Shown here: positions 8,228 to 15,827 of the stretch, piece after piece
Position numbering within the stretch: the stretch's first letter is position 1
How the letters are laid out: the number at the start of each line of letters is the position of its first letter
DNA from: Candidatus Brockarchaeota archaeon
GTDB taxonomy: Archaea > Thermoproteota > EX4484-205 > JAAOZO01
NCBI GenBank assembly: GCA_017601145.1
Contig: JAFNIV010000019.1
Span: 1 to 32,834 of the forward strand
Direction of reading: 5' to 3'
DNA length: 32,834 nucleotides
The notes under the pieces: generated by a model
The model's input: only the letters and a program-made list of their open reading frames with translations
The model's database searches: none
What the model was told of the DNA's origin: nothing
Position numbers and translations under genes: made by a program

Positions 8228-8557
8228 ATGGAGTTATTAACTGAAGCTATAAAAAATCTATTTAAAAGACCATTTACTGAAGAAAAAAGCAAAGAAAAAG
8301 ATTGGTTTATCAGAGGGAAGCTGATTTTAGACATATCAAAATGTACTGGTTGCTCTCTTTGTGAGAAAGTTTGCCCATCTAAGGCAATAACAATGGTAGA
8401 AGACAACAGAACAAAGCTTAAGAAATCTCCCATAATAGACGTCTCTGAATGTATATTCTGTGGCCTCTGTGTAGATTATTGTCCAACAAAAGCTTTAGCA
8501 TTTACAAAAAGTTGTGCTCTTGTTAGTTACGAGAAGAAAGATTTTGTAAAAGGTTAA
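8228..8557 (+). CDS. nuoI: Two-[4Fe-4S] ferredoxin-type subunit (NuoI-like)
   Basis: A 109-residue electron-transfer subunit with two classic clusters, CTGCSLCEKVCP at about residue 40 and CIFCGLCVDYCP at about 78. It should pass electrons from ferredoxin to the cluster of the small subunit. The N-terminus has an amphipathic stretch (LLTEAIKNLFKRPF) like the membrane-contact helix of NuoI. No NADH-oxidising module (NuoE, F, G) is encoded in the operon, so ferredoxin is the likely partner. It follows the large-subunit gene by six bases, and the next gene starts one base after its stop. Confidence 0.88.
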   Translation: MELLTEAIKNLFKRPFTEEKSKEKDWFIRGKLILDISKCTGCSLCEKVCPSKAITMVEDNRTKLKKSPIIDVSECIFCGLCVDYCPTKALAFTKSCALVSYEKKDFVKG

Positions 8558-8558
8558 A

Positions 8559-8891
8559 ATGAACGAGATTATTCTTGTCATCACAGTTTCCTTTTTTGTT
8601 TCATCGCTTGTTTTCTTTCTTTACGTTTTATTAAACAAAAAAATAAAGCCAAGAGAAACATCTCCATTTTTAAGTGGCGAAAAAGTCGGTCCCGCAGAAG
8701 TAGAATACCACATTACTTGGATATATTATGCTTCAATATTTGTAATATTTGAAAGTTTTTTCTTACCAATAGTCTTTTCGTTTGAAGCTAAAGATTTGGT
8801 TTCAGTTTTAATTTATACTGGAATATTCTTATTGATTTCACTCTCAATACCAAAACCAAGAGGTGGTAAAAGTGATAATAGAAGCAATTGA
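8559..8891 (+). CDS. nuoA: NuoA-like membrane subunit
   Basis: A 110-residue protein with three membrane segments (about residues 3-26, 50-70 and 76-95). After the first segment comes SPFLSGEKVGPAEVEYHITWIYYASIFVIFESFFLPI, which lines up with the NuoA/ND3 loop and second helix (PYxCGE...FxLIFDVEVVFLFPW). The loop cysteine is Ser here and the acidic pair is reduced to a single Glu. NuoA is standard in complex I but is not part of well-known group 4 hydrogenases such as Mbh, Ech or Hyf, so its presence beside a [NiFe] large subunit is notable. The gene overlaps the NuoH gene at its end. The assignment rests on motif and position; it needs a profile search. Confidence 0.72.
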   Translation: MNEIILVITVSFFVSSLVFFLYVLLNKKIKPRETSPFLSGEKVGPAEVEYHITWIYYASIFVIFESFFLPIVFSFEAKDLVSVLIYTGIFLLISLSIPKPRGGKSDNRSN

Positions 8892-9816
8892 GTTTGTGAT
8901 TTTAATAATTGCTCTTAGTTTTTTAATGGAATATATAGAAAGGAAAATTAGAGCAAAAGTACAACAGAGAATAGGGCCAAAGTATACAGGTTTATTGGGA
9001 ATCCTCCAACCATTTGCAGACTTTTTAAAACTTATTTTTAAGGAAGACGTTACTTCGTATAGCTCAGACTGGATACTTTCAATTGTTTCAACTTTGTTTC
9101 TTTTGACTTCCAGTATAGCTTTAGCTTTCTTTGTTCCTTTTGGAACTAACAATCCAATCATTAATTATGAGTACAATTTGTTAGCTTCTATTGTGTTAAT
9201 AACGATCTATAGCTTGTTTGTAGGAATGCTTGGTTTTTCTCTTACAGGATCTTATGAAACTGTCGGAGTTGGAAGAATGTTGCAACAAGTTGTTTCATAC
9301 GAAACACCATACATAATTTCTCTTTTAATACCTTCATTGCTAGTTGGAAGCTTAAATTTCTCAAGAATAATAGAGTATCAAAAAAGTTTTCCGTTGTTTT
9401 TATTCTTTCCAATTTCCTTCGTTGTTTCTTTAATGTCAATAATGGCAAAACTTGAAAAAGCACCATTTGACGTACCCGAAGCAGAAACTGAAATTGGAGG
9501 AGGGTGGCTTAGTGAAATATCAAGTTGGAAGCTTGCTTCAATAAAGCTTGCAAGTAATATAAGTTTTTTGGTTAACGCTTCAATAATTGTAGATTTATAT
9601 CTTGGAGGTTCAAACAACTACATATTTCCAAGTCAAAACTTAGGAGTACTTTATTTTACTATAAAGCTATTGTTTGTTGTGTTTTTACTAACATTGATAA
9701 GTTCAGTACTTGCAAGGTATAAGATAGATCAAGTAGTTTCATTCTTTTGGAAGTATGCTACACCATTAACTATTCTTCAGTTAATTTTATTGTTTTTAGT
9801 AAAGATGTTCTCTTAA
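8872..9816 (+). CDS. nuoH: NuoH-type membrane subunit
   Basis: The subunit that links the soluble module to the ion channels; about eight membrane helices in 314 residues. Family motifs are complete: YIERKIRAKVQQRIGPKYTG, LQPFADFLKLIFKED, and the acidic loop APFDVPEAETEIGGGW. The form GGGWLSEISSWKLA is closer to hydrogenase-type than to bacterial complex I relatives. Start chosen at GTG 8872, five bases after an AGGTGG ribosome site; a GTG at 8863 in the same frame overlaps that site and is less likely. The start overlaps the NuoA-like gene by 20 bases, a sign of translational coupling. Confidence 0.88.
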   Translation: MIIEAIEFVILIIALSFLMEYIERKIRAKVQQRIGPKYTGLLGILQPFADFLKLIFKEDVTSYSSDWILSIVSTLFLLTSSIALAFFVPFGTNNPIINYEYNLLASIVLITIYSLFVGMLGFSLTGSYETVGVGRMLQQVVSYETPYIISLLIPSLLVGSLNFSRIIEYQKSFPLFLFFPISFVVSLMSIMAKLEKAPFDVPEAETEIGGGWLSEISSWKLASIKLASNISFLVNASIIVDLYLGGSNNYIFPSQNLGVLYFTIKLLFVVFLLTLISSVLARYKIDQVVSFFWKYATPLTILQLILLFLVKMFS

Positions 9817-9826
9817 GGTGATAAAC

Positions 9827-10276
9827 TTGGACCTAATCGAGGTTTTTGAATTTTTAATGGCTACAACTTTATTAATACTAACAGTAGAATCAAAAGAATT
9901 AAGACGAACGATACTTTACTTCTCTTTATTAAACATAGTTGTGGCATCAATATACTTTGTTTTAAATTCTGAAGTAGTAGGGTTACTTCTTATTTTTTTG
10001 TACAATGGAGCAATTAATATCTTGGTTCTTTTAACCGTCTCGTTAAAAAGGATAACAACTGAAGATGAAAATAAAGTTGTAACGCTGCTAATTGTAGCAA
10101 TACTTGGAGTTGTTTCATCATTTTTGCTTTTAGGTTTTGTGCCAAGTAGTAGTTCAAGTTCCTTAACTATAGGTGAAACACTTTGGAATACCCGATACTT
10201 AGATGTGCTAATACAAGGACTAATTGCATTTTCAGTACTAATCGTACTTATTGGCGTACTTGTGAAGTGGAAGTGA
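9827..10276 (+). CDS. nuoJ: NuoJ-type membrane subunit
   Basis: A roughly 150-residue, five-helix membrane protein in the NuoJ position between NuoH and NuoK. The recognisable core is VVASIYFVLNSEVVGLLLIFLYNGAINILVLLTVSL, matching the third helix of NuoJ/ND6 with its conserved helix break and tyrosine-glycine pair. I prefer TTG at 9827, which follows a perfect GGTGAT ribosome site (9817-9822) by four bases; the GTG at 9818 overlaps that site. A serine run (SSSSSS) marks the loop before the last helix. It is expected to form part of the channel link between NuoH and NuoK. Confidence 0.78.
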   Translation: MDLIEVFEFLMATTLLILTVESKELRRTILYFSLLNIVVASIYFVLNSEVVGLLLIFLYNGAINILVLLTVSLKRITTEDENKVVTLLIVAILGVVSSFLLLGFVPSSSSSSLTIGETLWNTRYLDVLIQGLIAFSVLIVLIGVLVKWK

Positions 10277-10277
10277 A

Positions 10278-10565
10278 ATGTTCCTCTATATTATACTTAG
10301 TTTGTTCTTTTTATTCTTTGGAGCATACTGTGTAGTTGTAAAGAGAAACTTTCTTAAAATTTTAATTGGCGTTGAGTTGATGCTTTCAGGAGCAAATTTA
10401 GCATTCATTGTTCTTTCTCTAGGTAGTACTATTTCGCAAACGTTTGTAATCATTTCTTTACTAATTGGTACAATATTTTCAGCGGCTAGTATTGCATTAG
10501 CAATATCAATTTATCGTCAGTGCAAAACTCTGGATGTGGAGGTGTGTAAACAAGAAGATGATTAG
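10278..10565 (+). CDS. nuoK: NuoK-type membrane subunit
   Basis: A 95-residue, three-helix subunit (MrpC/NuoK family). The second helix keeps the key glutamate in GVELMLSGANL (Glu33). In the third helix, where complex I NuoK usually has a second glutamate (AAAExAIGLAI), the sequence reads IFSAASIALAI with no acidic residue. The gene starts one base after the NuoJ stop and its end overlaps the next gene's start by eight bases. It should contribute to the proton or sodium path in the membrane arm. Confidence 0.85.
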   Translation: MFLYIILSLFFLFFGAYCVVVKRNFLKILIGVELMLSGANLAFIVLSLGSTISQTFVIISLLIGTIFSAASIALAISIYRQCKTLDVEVCKQEDD

Positions 10566-12345
10566 TGTTTTACTATCAATTGCCATATTTTTACCAATGT
10601 TTGGAAGCTTATTTTTAAGCTTAACTAGCAAAAGAAGAAGCTTCTTGATCGATGCTATACTGCCTATTGTTTCTTCAACATTACTTACAGTTGTAGCTGT
10701 TTATTTTTATGACCGCAGTCTAACCTTTTTTGAGACAAAGATCCTTTCAGCAAGTATTTTTGAAATTGGATACTTAATTGATTATTTCTCTTTGTCGATT
10801 TCTTTTATAGTGCTTCTTATTAGTTCTATTGTAGCACTTTACAGTTTAAGCTACTTTAAAGGTGATGAAAAGCAGTATAAATTTTGGTTTTGGTTTAATC
10901 TATTTGTTAGCTCTATGTTGTTTCTAGTTCTTTCAAACAATCTTTTATCAACATTTATAGGTTGGGAGGCAATTGGTATATGTAGCTGGGCTTTAATCTC
11001 ATACTACTATGATTCATCTAAAACTTCTACAGACAAAGTTTTTTCTACTTTAGGTGATCAATCGGTCTACTCAAGTTTAAAAGCTTTGTTTTATACTTCA
11101 GTTTCAGATGTTTTTCTTCTTGCGTTCATTATAGTTTTATATTTTCTAACTTACAAAAGTGGAACACCAACGTTAGACTACACTCTTTTGCAACAAGTTC
11201 TAAATTTTAAACAGATAAGTCCTAATATTGTTATCATACTTTCACTTTTTCTAATTTTGGGAATAATTGGCAAAGCAGCGCAACTTCCATTTTCTAGCTG
11301 GTTGCCTGATGCTATGGTAGCACCAACTCCAGTTAGTGCACTTTTACATTCTGCAACAATTGTAAAGGCGCCCTTGGTACTAATAGGAAGACTTCTCATA
11401 TTTGATCCTTTCTTAGTAAGTAATTCAACTTTTCAGTCATTAGCCATAGTAGTCATCTTACCTACAGTTGCAGTAGCTTCTGTAAATGCAATTGCTGAGA
11501 AGGACATCAAGAGACTTTTGGCTTACTCTACAATCAGCCAAATCGGACTTATCTTGATTGGGTTTTCTTTGTCTCAAAGTTTATCTGCTACATGGTATTC
11601 TACTTTTCAATTTATTTCTCATGCGGTACTAAAGGCTACTTTATTTCTAGTTGCTGGTATAATAATTCACGTTTACAATACCAATAACCTCGAAGAAATA
11701 AAAATTAACATAAGAGAAAATGTAGTTCTCTTTCTTTCTACTACCATGGCTGTTTTTTCATTAGTTGGTTTTCCACCTTTTTCTGGATTCTTAAGCAAAG
11801 AATTGCTACTTCATTCTATAAAGAACTATAGTGCAATAATTTATGCTGTTGTATTAATACTATCCTTCTTTACTCCTATTTACTCTTTTAAGTTTTTAAC
11901 TATGTTTACAACAGAAAAAGGTGCAAAGAAAGAAGACTCGCGAGAAATCCGAAACATGTCTTTACTCACGTTTATTCTTTCGTTATTCACATTAGTCTTA
12001 AATTTCTTATTTTTGTTCTTAGCAGCTCAGATAAACTTAAGTTTAGAATTTACTGTATTATTTTCTTTTAATAGTTTAGTGATCTTGGTATTATTTGCTG
12101 CAATTTCTTTACTTTCAATAGTTTCCTTTAAAGCAATACCTAATTCGATAAGTTATGTTCTGTTAACGATTAACAAACTAACAGCATGCGAAGGAGTAAG
12201 TATTTATTCTTACTATAAGCATTTTTCTAGGATGTGTAAGAAGTTCAATAAGGTAGAGAAGTACTCGACAAGCTTTTACATACTTCTTGTACTAGTTGGG
12301 TTTTTAATATATCTCTCAGTAATGTTGGTGATAGCCATAAAATGA
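10558..12345 (+). CDS. nuoL: NuoL-type antiporter-like subunit
   Basis: A 595-residue, many-helix ion-pumping subunit. The residues known to carry protons in NuoL/MrpA-type proteins are in place: Glu137 (FIGWEAIGICSW), Lys239 (IIGKAAQLPFSSWLPDAM), Lys270 (SATIVKAPLVLI), a lysine in HAVLKATLFLVAG, and one in GFPPFSGFLSKELLL. A long basic, amphipathic region near the C-terminus followed by a last helix fits the lateral helix and final helix of NuoL, which would put this subunit at the far end of the arm. Start chosen at ATG 10558, overlapping NuoK; upstream codons to 10534 are less likely. The stop overlaps the next start by four bases. Confidence 0.9.
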   Translation: MISVLLSIAIFLPMFGSLFLSLTSKRRSFLIDAILPIVSSTLLTVVAVYFYDRSLTFFETKILSASIFEIGYLIDYFSLSISFIVLLISSIVALYSLSYFKGDEKQYKFWFWFNLFVSSMLFLVLSNNLLSTFIGWEAIGICSWALISYYYDSSKTSTDKVFSTLGDQSVYSSLKALFYTSVSDVFLLAFIIVLYFLTYKSGTPTLDYTLLQQVLNFKQISPNIVIILSLFLILGIIGKAAQLPFSSWLPDAMVAPTPVSALLHSATIVKAPLVLIGRLLIFDPFLVSNSTFQSLAIVVILPTVAVASVNAIAEKDIKRLLAYSTISQIGLILIGFSLSQSLSATWYSTFQFISHAVLKATLFLVAGIIIHVYNTNNLEEIKINIRENVVLFLSTTMAVFSLVGFPPFSGFLSKELLLHSIKNYSAIIYAVVLILSFFTPIYSFKFLTMFTTEKGAKKEDSREIRNMSLLTFILSLFTLVLNFLFLFLAAQINLSLEFTVLFSFNSLVILVLFAAISLLSIVSFKAIPNSISYVLLTINKLTACEGVSIYSYYKHFSRMCKKFNKVEKYSTSFYILLVLVGFLIYLSVMLVIAIK

Positions 12346-13757
12346 TAAGTACGTTATTAACTTTAGTTGTCTTTTTATCTCCAGCTATAGGCGGGTGTGT
12401 AGTTTATTTTGTTTCAAGATTCTTCAACGAAAGACAAAATATGATAAAGATATTAAGCTTCTTATCATCTTTGCCCCCACTTATACTTACTTTTTACTTA
12501 ATTCATGCTAAAATTAGTAACCTTTATTATGGTGACATAAATGGAGCGTATATGTTTATAGACAATTTTTCATTGTTATTTTTGCTTATGTTCTCAGTTG
12601 TTTTTGTTATTTCATTACTTTTCAGCTTTGATTATATGAGCAACAGAGTAGACCAAACAGATTTTTATTCTTCTTTCTTGTTCTTGTACTCCTTAACTCT
12701 TGGAACAGTTACAGCAGGAGATTTGTTTACTTTTTTCATTCTTTATGAAGGTGTAGCAATAATAGTTATCCTGATCTCATTGTTTACAAGAAATGCGCCT
12801 TCAGTAATGGCAAGTGTAAGGTACATGAGGATGGTTAGTATAGGTAGCGGCTTTTACTTTTTTGCAATAGCTTTAATTTATGGTAGTATTGGCACCTTAA
12901 ATTTACAACTTCTTCCAGCTCAAATTAGCAAAATAGACCCAAAAGTTTCCCTATTAATTCAGTCTTTACTAATGATCAGTTTTGGTATTGAGGCTGCTCT
13001 GTTTCCACTTCATTTTTGGTTGCCAGATCTTTATGCAAGTGCATTGGCTCCAGTATGTTCATCTTCGTCTGGCGTTGTGGTAACGCTTGGAGTTTACGCC
13101 TTTTCAAGGTTCATGCCACTTATTTTTCCAAGCAATGAATGGTGGTGGAGAGAAACTCTTTTCTTGATTTCTTTCTTTTCGATAATTTTTCCAAACATAC
13201 TTGCCTTTGCGCAAGACAACTTTAAGAGGCTGTTAGCTTATTCGACCATATTTAACCTTGGAGTTTCCACTTTATTAGTTTCTATAGGGTCTAAACTTGC
13301 TATTGAAGCAATGATCCTTCAACTTTTGGCTCATGCTATTGCAAAATCTTCCTTGTTCTTTGTATCTGGTTTTATATCAAGAAGTTATTCAACACTAAGT
13401 TTAAATGAAATTAAAAAAAGAAACATTCCTTTTGAAATTAAATTTACAGTACTTTTATCAGTACTAAGTTTGATGGGATTTCCGCCAACGTTAGGGTTTT
13501 TCTCGAAGGTCTTTTCTTTAATTGCAATAGTTAACTTGGGAATGTCTTTAGGAACAGTAGCTATTCTCTTAGTTGTAATGGTATCGTTTATCCTGTCTTT
13601 CCCATATTACTTAAAAGTAATAAGATGCTTAGTTTTATCACACGGATACGAAGAAAAAATCGAGGTACCAAAATTAATGTTGCTGTCAATGATCGCAATG
13701 GACGCATTGTTAATAATTCTGCCATTCTTTATTCAAGACATAATAAACTTGGTATAG
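12342..13757 (+). CDS. Second antiporter-like subunit (NuoM/NuoN/MrpD/MbhH type) with altered channel residues
   Basis: A 471-residue membrane protein, last in the operon, of the same superfamily as NuoL. The frame of the family is intact: FFILYEGVAIIV with Glu136, FPLHFWLPDLYASALAPV, HAIAKSSLFFVSG with Lys335, and GFPPTLGFFSKV with Lys389. However, at the usual lysine before FPLHFWLP the residue is Glu217 (GIEAALFPLHFWLP), and where relatives have GVVVK the sequence has GVVVT (Thr248). Two of the conserved charged residues of the proton path are thus replaced. Only two antiporter-like subunits exist in this operon against three in standard complex I. It ends ten bases before the convergent endonuclease gene. 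Confidence 0.85.
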   Translation: MISTLLTLVVFLSPAIGGCVVYFVSRFFNERQNMIKILSFLSSLPPLILTFYLIHAKISNLYYGDINGAYMFIDNFSLLFLLMFSVVFVISLLFSFDYMSNRVDQTDFYSSFLFLYSLTLGTVTAGDLFTFFILYEGVAIIVILISLFTRNAPSVMASVRYMRMVSIGSGFYFFAIALIYGSIGTLNLQLLPAQISKIDPKVSLLIQSLLMISFGIEAALFPLHFWLPDLYASALAPVCSSSSGVVVTLGVYAFSRFMPLIFPSNEWWWRETLFLISFFSIIFPNILAFAQDNFKRLLAYSTIFNLGVSTLLVSIGSKLAIEAMILQLLAHAIAKSSLFFVSGFISRSYSTLSLNEIKKRNIPFEIKFTVLLSVLSLMGFPPTLGFFSKVFSLIAIVNLGMSLGTVAILLVVMVSFILSFPYYLKVIRCLVLSHGYEEKIEVPKLMLLSMIAMDALLIILPFFIQDIINLV

Positions 13758-13766
13758 GTTAACTCT

Positions 13767-14420
13767 TTAATAGGTTTTTACTCCTATTCTTGGACAATAT
13801 TTCCCTATAATGCACTCATTACACGTTGGTTTTGTAGGCTTGCATGTTACCTTCCCAAAAACGACTAGTAAATTGTTTATCTTTTTCCAATATTTCTTAG
13901 GTAGTTTTTTTCTTAGTGCAACTTCAGTTTCAGCAGGAGTTTTTGTTTTTACGTAGCCCCACCTATTAACTATTCTATGTACATGCGTATCAACACAAAT
14001 TCCATACTTGTTAAAAGCAAGAGTAACAACTAAGTTTGCAGTTTTTCTTCCAACACCTGGCAATTTAAGCAACTCATCAAGATTGCTTGGTATTCTTCCA
14101 TTGTATTCTTCAACTAAGCGTTTAGAAAGTTCTTTTAATCTTCTTGCTTTAACTTTATAAAATCCAACAGGGTAGATTAAGTTTTCAAGTTTTCTTAAGC
14201 TTACGTTTAAAATATCTTCTGGTTTTTTAACTTCTGAAAAAAGTCTTTCAGAAGCTTTTTCAGTTACTTCATCTTTTGTTCTAGCACTTAAAACTGTAGA
14301 AACTAGTACTTTGAATGGATCTCTATCTTTCTTTGAGATTCGTGTTACGTAAGCTTCTCCCTTCACTTCCTTCTCAAGTAATGATATTACAGTATCGATG
14401 TTTGAATTGTCTATTGTCAT
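13767..14420 (-). CDS. nth: Endonuclease III (DNA glycosylase/AP lyase)
   Basis: Base-excision repair enzyme that removes oxidised pyrimidines and cuts at abasic sites. The helix-hairpin-helix [15 protein letters not shown] carries the catalytic Lys126, and VDTHV carries catalytic Asp144. The C-terminal [4Fe-4S] loop is complete with spacing C-x6-C-x2-C-x5-C (Cys193, 200, 203, 209). At 217 residues it is of normal size. Its ATG overlaps the stop of the upstream Ogg2 gene by four bases (ATGA), so the two repair glycosylases, one for oxidised pyrimidines and one for 8-oxoguanine, are co-translated. It faces the end of the hydrogenase operon. Confidence 0.93.
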   Translation of the reverse strand: MTIDNSNIDTVISLLEKEVKGEAYVTRISKKDRDPFKVLVSTVLSARTKDEVTEKASERLFSEVKKPEDILNVSLRKLENLIYPVGFYKVKARRLKELSKRLVEEYNGRIPSNLDELLKLPGVGRKTANLVVTLAFNKYGICVDTHVHRIVNRWGYVKTKTPAETEVALRKKLPKKYWKKINNLLVVFGKVTCKPTKPTCNECIIGKYCPRIGVKTY

Positions 14421-15289
14421 TTTAGTATTTCACCAGTCATTCTATACCAAATATAGAGGTCAAGTTCAGCTAAACTTAAGTTAAGTTTCTTTGCTATTGC
14501 TTCTAGCACTCTTTCGGCTTCAAGATATCTCTTTCTAGTTAAACTTTTGTCGCTGAAGCTAATTAAGTTGTGCGTAAATAAAAATCTTAAAATATGTCTA
14601 TCAACAATAGCAACGTCCTTGTAACCAATGTTTCTTAAAAAATGACTTGCTTCCTTATACCCTAAACCCATTACCTTTTCCACTAAGTATTCTCTAATTT
14701 CTTTTCCTGATAGACTTGAGTTTATGAGCTCAAGTATAGTTTTTATATGTTTCCTAGCTTCAAAAATATATTCAGCTCTAGTACTTGGAAATCTATGTCC
14801 TAGAGACTTTAGCTTATCTTCAAGTTCTTCTTTTGAAAATGTTAGAAAACCATCTCCAATTGCTTCTTGAATTCTTATTCCTCCTTTTGCTGTAAAGTTT
14901 GCAGTAAGGATACAAAAGCACAACTCCTTAAAGATTTCTTTCTCTCCTTTTTTCCTTACTTCTTCGAACTCAATTAGCTTTTTACTTACTTTTTTACCTA
15001 TTTCTTCCTTTAAACTTTTCAGATCATTTATAAACTCAGCATGTGTGTATGTAACTTTGTAAGTTGTACGCATGTCTTCTATTGAAGTTATAATCCATGG
15101 GCTTGAATAAAATTTTTCAAGAGAAATAAGAAAGTCCTCAAAATAATCGTAAATACCACATGTGTTGCAAATGTTTCCACCAAACAGAATAGAAATTTTA
15201 TTACCTTTTATAGCTAAGGGTTTAACTGTAACCTCCTTTCCATGAAATTTTTGGAAATCTTTTAGAGCTTTTGTTGCATTGATACTCAT
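14417..15289 (-). CDS. ogg: Ogg2-type 8-oxoguanine DNA glycosylase/lyase with N-terminal extension
   Basis: The C-terminal ~200 residues match archaeal Ogg2 (N-glycosylase/DNA lyase): [25 protein letters not shown], then [28 protein letters not shown] with catalytic Lys212 and Asp230 (spaced 18 apart as in the family), and a C-terminal [14 protein letters not shown]. The usual protein is about 205 residues; here residues 1 to ~87 form an extra region containing a CNTC pair (Cys41, Cys44) and strands-and-helices I do not recognise. The frame is open and in continuous register, and a TATA box about 26 bases upstream of the ATG supports that start, so the extension is probably translated. First gene of a two-gene repair operon with endonuclease III. 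Confidence 0.85.
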   Translation of the reverse strand: MSINATKALKDFQKFHGKEVTVKPLAIKGNKISILFGGNICNTCGIYDYFEDFLISLEKFYSSPWIITSIEDMRTTYKVTYTHAEFINDLKSLKEEIGKKVSKKLIEFEEVRKKGEKEIFKELCFCILTANFTAKGGIRIQEAIGDGFLTFSKEELEDKLKSLGHRFPSTRAEYIFEARKHIKTILELINSSLSGKEIREYLVEKVMGLGYKEASHFLRNIGYKDVAIVDRHILRFLFTHNLISFSDKSLTRKRYLEAERVLEAIAKKLNLSLAELDLYIWYRMTGEILK

Positions 15290-15307
15290 TCTATTCTGTT
15301 GTGTTCT

Positions 15308-15318
15308 TTTTAAATTAA
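15308..15318 (-). promoter_or_regulatory. TATA box for the ogg-nth repair operon
   Basis: Minus-strand reading AATTAATTTAAAA, centred about 25 bases upstream of the ogg ATG, again suggesting a leaderless transcript. Confidence 0.5.
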
Positions 15319-15404
15319 TTCAAATTTTAAGCTTTCCGTTTGAGATTTTCTCAACCACTTTTAGTCAAGAATGATAAGCTAATTCATGTTCAGCATTATT
15401 TTTC

Positions 15405-15457
15405 GTCAAGTCGGCAAGAAAGCTCTAGCTCTAAGCGTGGAGATGAATCGTCGTTAA
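15405..15457 (+). mobile_element. Possible decayed IS200/IS605 right end
   Basis: The pattern AAGCTC...AAGCGTGGAGATGAATCG resembles the right-end hairpin and flank of TnpB elements, whose usual form is a G/C-rich arm, a short TTTA-like loop and a GGGGATGAATCG-type ending. The left arm no longer pairs well with the right arm. The rest of 15319-15650 shows no gene. Weak, pattern-based call. Confidence 0.3.
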
Positions 15458-15650
15458 CGATAAAATATTGCTTTATTCATTAAGGTTTTGAGTGAGTCTC
15501 CTTAAAGACTAGAATACCCTAAAGCTGGCTATGGGCTATATGCGCATAACAAGACAATTGACAGTACCGAACTCGTGATGAGGGCTAAAACCAGAAAAAC
15601 TAAGAATCTTTCGAATTAGTCACAAAGAGTGTGAATTAATCAGAGTAAAC

Positions 15651-15660
15651 TTTAAATACT
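15651..15660 (+). promoter_or_regulatory. Promoter (TATA box) for the leader peptide and serA-like gene
   Basis: TTTAAATACT centred near 15655 predicts transcription from about 15681. That start lies 18 bases before the ATG of the leader ORF and 146 bases before the dehydrogenase start, so the mRNA has an unusually long leader for this window. Confidence 0.6.
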
Positions 15661-15698
15661 TCAAAAAATTTGTCCTACTAACAAAAGGGAGCAGAAAG

Positions 15699-15791
15699 AT
15701 GCAAGTAACAAAAATTAAAAAGAGAACTGAAAATGGTTTATACTTTGTAAAGAAGGAAGCTTTCTGCTCCTCATCATGCTGGTCATGTTAG
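15699..15791 (+). CDS. 30-residue leader peptide ending in Ser/Cys codons
   Basis: A short ORF in the right place to be translated: a TATA box at 15651-15660 puts the transcript start near 15681, and GGGAG (15687-15691) is a ribosome site seven bases before the ATG. The peptide is basic in its first 20 residues (KIKKR, KKE) and ends FCSSSCWSC, i.e. four Ser and three Cys in the last eight codons (Cys23, 27, 30 spaced C-x3-C-x2-C), with one Trp. The stop codon lies one base before the 5' arm of a hairpin whose other arm covers the start of the next gene, a likely phosphoglycerate dehydrogenase. I infer a regulatory leader that senses Ser or Cys supply. It could also be a small metal- or Fe-S-binding protein. 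Confidence 0.55.
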   Translation: MQVTKIKKRTENGLYFVKKEAFCSSSCWSC

Positions 15792-15792
15792 A

Positions 15793-15827
15793 CCACAGCC
15801 GCTAGTCTTCTTAGGAGGTGGTTGTGG
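15793..15827 (+). promoter_or_regulatory. Hairpin enclosing the ribosome site of the serA-like gene
   Basis: CCACAGCC at 15793-15800 can pair with GGTTGTGG at 15820-15827 (eight pairs, one G-U). The ribosome site GGAGGTG (15814-15820) lies at the loop edge and the GTG start at the foot of the stem, so the fold would hinder initiation. AGGAG in the loop could alternatively pair with CTCCT at 15767-15771 inside the leader's Ser/Cys codons, giving two exclusive folds. Confidence 0.45.

Noticed and set aside
6204-13757. Calling the operon an ordinary NADH-quinone oxidoreductase (complex I)
   Set aside because: No NuoE/F/G, hydrogenase-type cysteine patterns in both small and large subunits, and no quinone-site histidine in the large subunit.
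15573-15579. GTGATGA as a C box of a C/D guide RNA
   Set aside because: No CTGA D box at a fitting distance and no C'/D' pair was found.
15765-15788. C-x3-C-x2-C in the serA leader as part of a radical SAM enzyme
   Set aside because: The ORF stops right after the motif and no radical SAM domain follows in any frame, so only the spacing matches; kept as an alternative for a small Fe-S peptide.
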